A DNA stretch of 64,000 bases from Desulfobacterium sp. (GTDB lineage Bacteria; Desulfobacterota; Desulfobacteria; Desulfobacterales; Desulfobacteraceae): assembly GCA_030145245.1 (NCBI GenBank), contig JAQYWC010000004.1, positions 24,664-88,663 on the forward strand. The letters are read 5' to 3'. How positions within the stretch are numbered: the stretch's first letter is position 1; each line of letters starts with the position of its first letter. Shown here in pieces: positions 63,768-64,000 of this stretch. Position numbers and translations under genes: made by a program. The notes beneath the pieces are model-generated. The model had not been told where the DNA came from. It was given only the letters and a program-made list of their open reading frames with translations, and ran no database searches.

Positions 63768-64000
63768 CTATTCCATAACAATCCCCGCATCCGTAAATAG
63801 CTTTGCACAGGCTTTGGCTCTGTCCTTTGCCATCCATTCCCCCAGCTTGTTTTCAGTGATTGAGGGAGTGGAAAATCCGAGTTTCCGGTTTTTATCCTGC
63901 CACAGGGGATGGTATGGCAGTAATTGTGTTTTATCTACTTTTTCCTCCTTGTAGAGGGACACAATGGCGGAAAGATTCTCGTTTGTGTCGGTAATATCCG
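63768..64000 (-). CDS. C-terminal part of a glycyl-radical-enzyme activase (partial)
   Basis: The frame is open to the right edge, giving 77 residues. The visible part starts DITDTNENLSAIVSLYKEE, then TQLLPYHPLWQDKNRKLG. The D-T/N-x-x-N-(L/I)-x-x-(I/L) and (E/Q)-L-L-P-Y-H-x-L patterns are those of the C-terminal end of pyruvate formate-lyase activase-type radical SAM enzymes. The Fe-S and SAM motifs are outside the window, so the glycyl radical partner is unknown. Upstream of the efflux operon on the same strand, but 92 bp away. Confidence 0.7.
   Translation of the reverse strand, partial: DITDTNENLSAIVSLYKEEKVDKTQLLPYHPLWQDKNRKLGFSTPSITENKLGEWMAKDRAKACAKLFTDAGIVME

Overview
The window looks like chromosomal DNA of a free-living, strictly anaerobic Desulfobacterota bacterium, most likely a Desulfobacterales-type sulfate reducer. 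The grounds are a reductive dehalogenase operon under a sigma-54 activator, a giant acyl-CoA dehydratase activase, a rubrerythrin, a glycyl-radical-enzyme activase fragment and moderately GC-rich coding DNA. No rRNA, tRNA, CRISPR array or intact transposase gene was seen.

Positions 1-26474 are the distal part of an extracellular contractile injection system (eCIS, tailocin-like). All genes are on the + strand and are tightly packed or overlapping. In order they are: the end of a small tail protein, a charged unknown protein, a DUF4255/Pvc16-type cap protein, an AAA+ ATPase, a small conserved-context protein, a tube-type protein, a LysM protein, a spike split into a gpD-like hub and a gpV-like OB protein, a PAAR-like tip, a gp25-like wedge, two baseplate-J-like proteins, a gpI-like tail protein, and a 1213-residue DUF6519/beta-helix protein that may bind targets. 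Next come a two-domain carboxypeptidase-regulatory-like protein and three cargo-type proteins. The cargo proteins carry a common CxCxGGCPRC leader; two have a DUF4157 core, and the tails differ (M15-type peptidase, HExxH protease, OmpA-like). The decayed leader of a fourth cargo gene lies between them. Sheath and tube genes must lie before base 1.

Positions 26541-41512 are mixed chromosomal genes: rubrerythrin, remnants of a ferredoxin-like gene and of an L,D-transpeptidase-like gene, a geranylgeranyl-reductase-family flavoprotein, a phosphoribosyltransferase with a cytosine-type permease, a retropepsin-like lipoprotein, an AT-richer patch with secreted proteins bounded by two copies of a 31-bp repeat, an enoyl-CoA hydratase, an ADP-ribosylglycohydrolase, a nucleoside-recognition (Gate) membrane protein, an apparent FKBP-methyltransferase fusion and a chemoreceptor.

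Positions 41547-47870 form an organohalide-respiration locus. A GAF/sigma-54 activator is transcribed divergently from a TPR gene, rdhA, rdhB, an FMN/4Fe-4S RdhC/NosR-like protein and a 72-residue membrane protein. The intergenic region holds a near-perfect -24/-12 promoter and repeated motifs that are probable activator sites. A truncated HD-domain gene and a small unknown gene follow.

Positions 48998-64000 are on the minus strand: a 1480-residue two-ASKHA activase, an unusual membrane-anchored STAND-type NTPase with a large extracytoplasmic HEAT region, a cluster of three perfect inverted repeats, a tripartite RND efflux operon (outer membrane factor, membrane fusion lipoprotein, RND pump), and the 3' end of a radical-SAM glycyl-radical activase.
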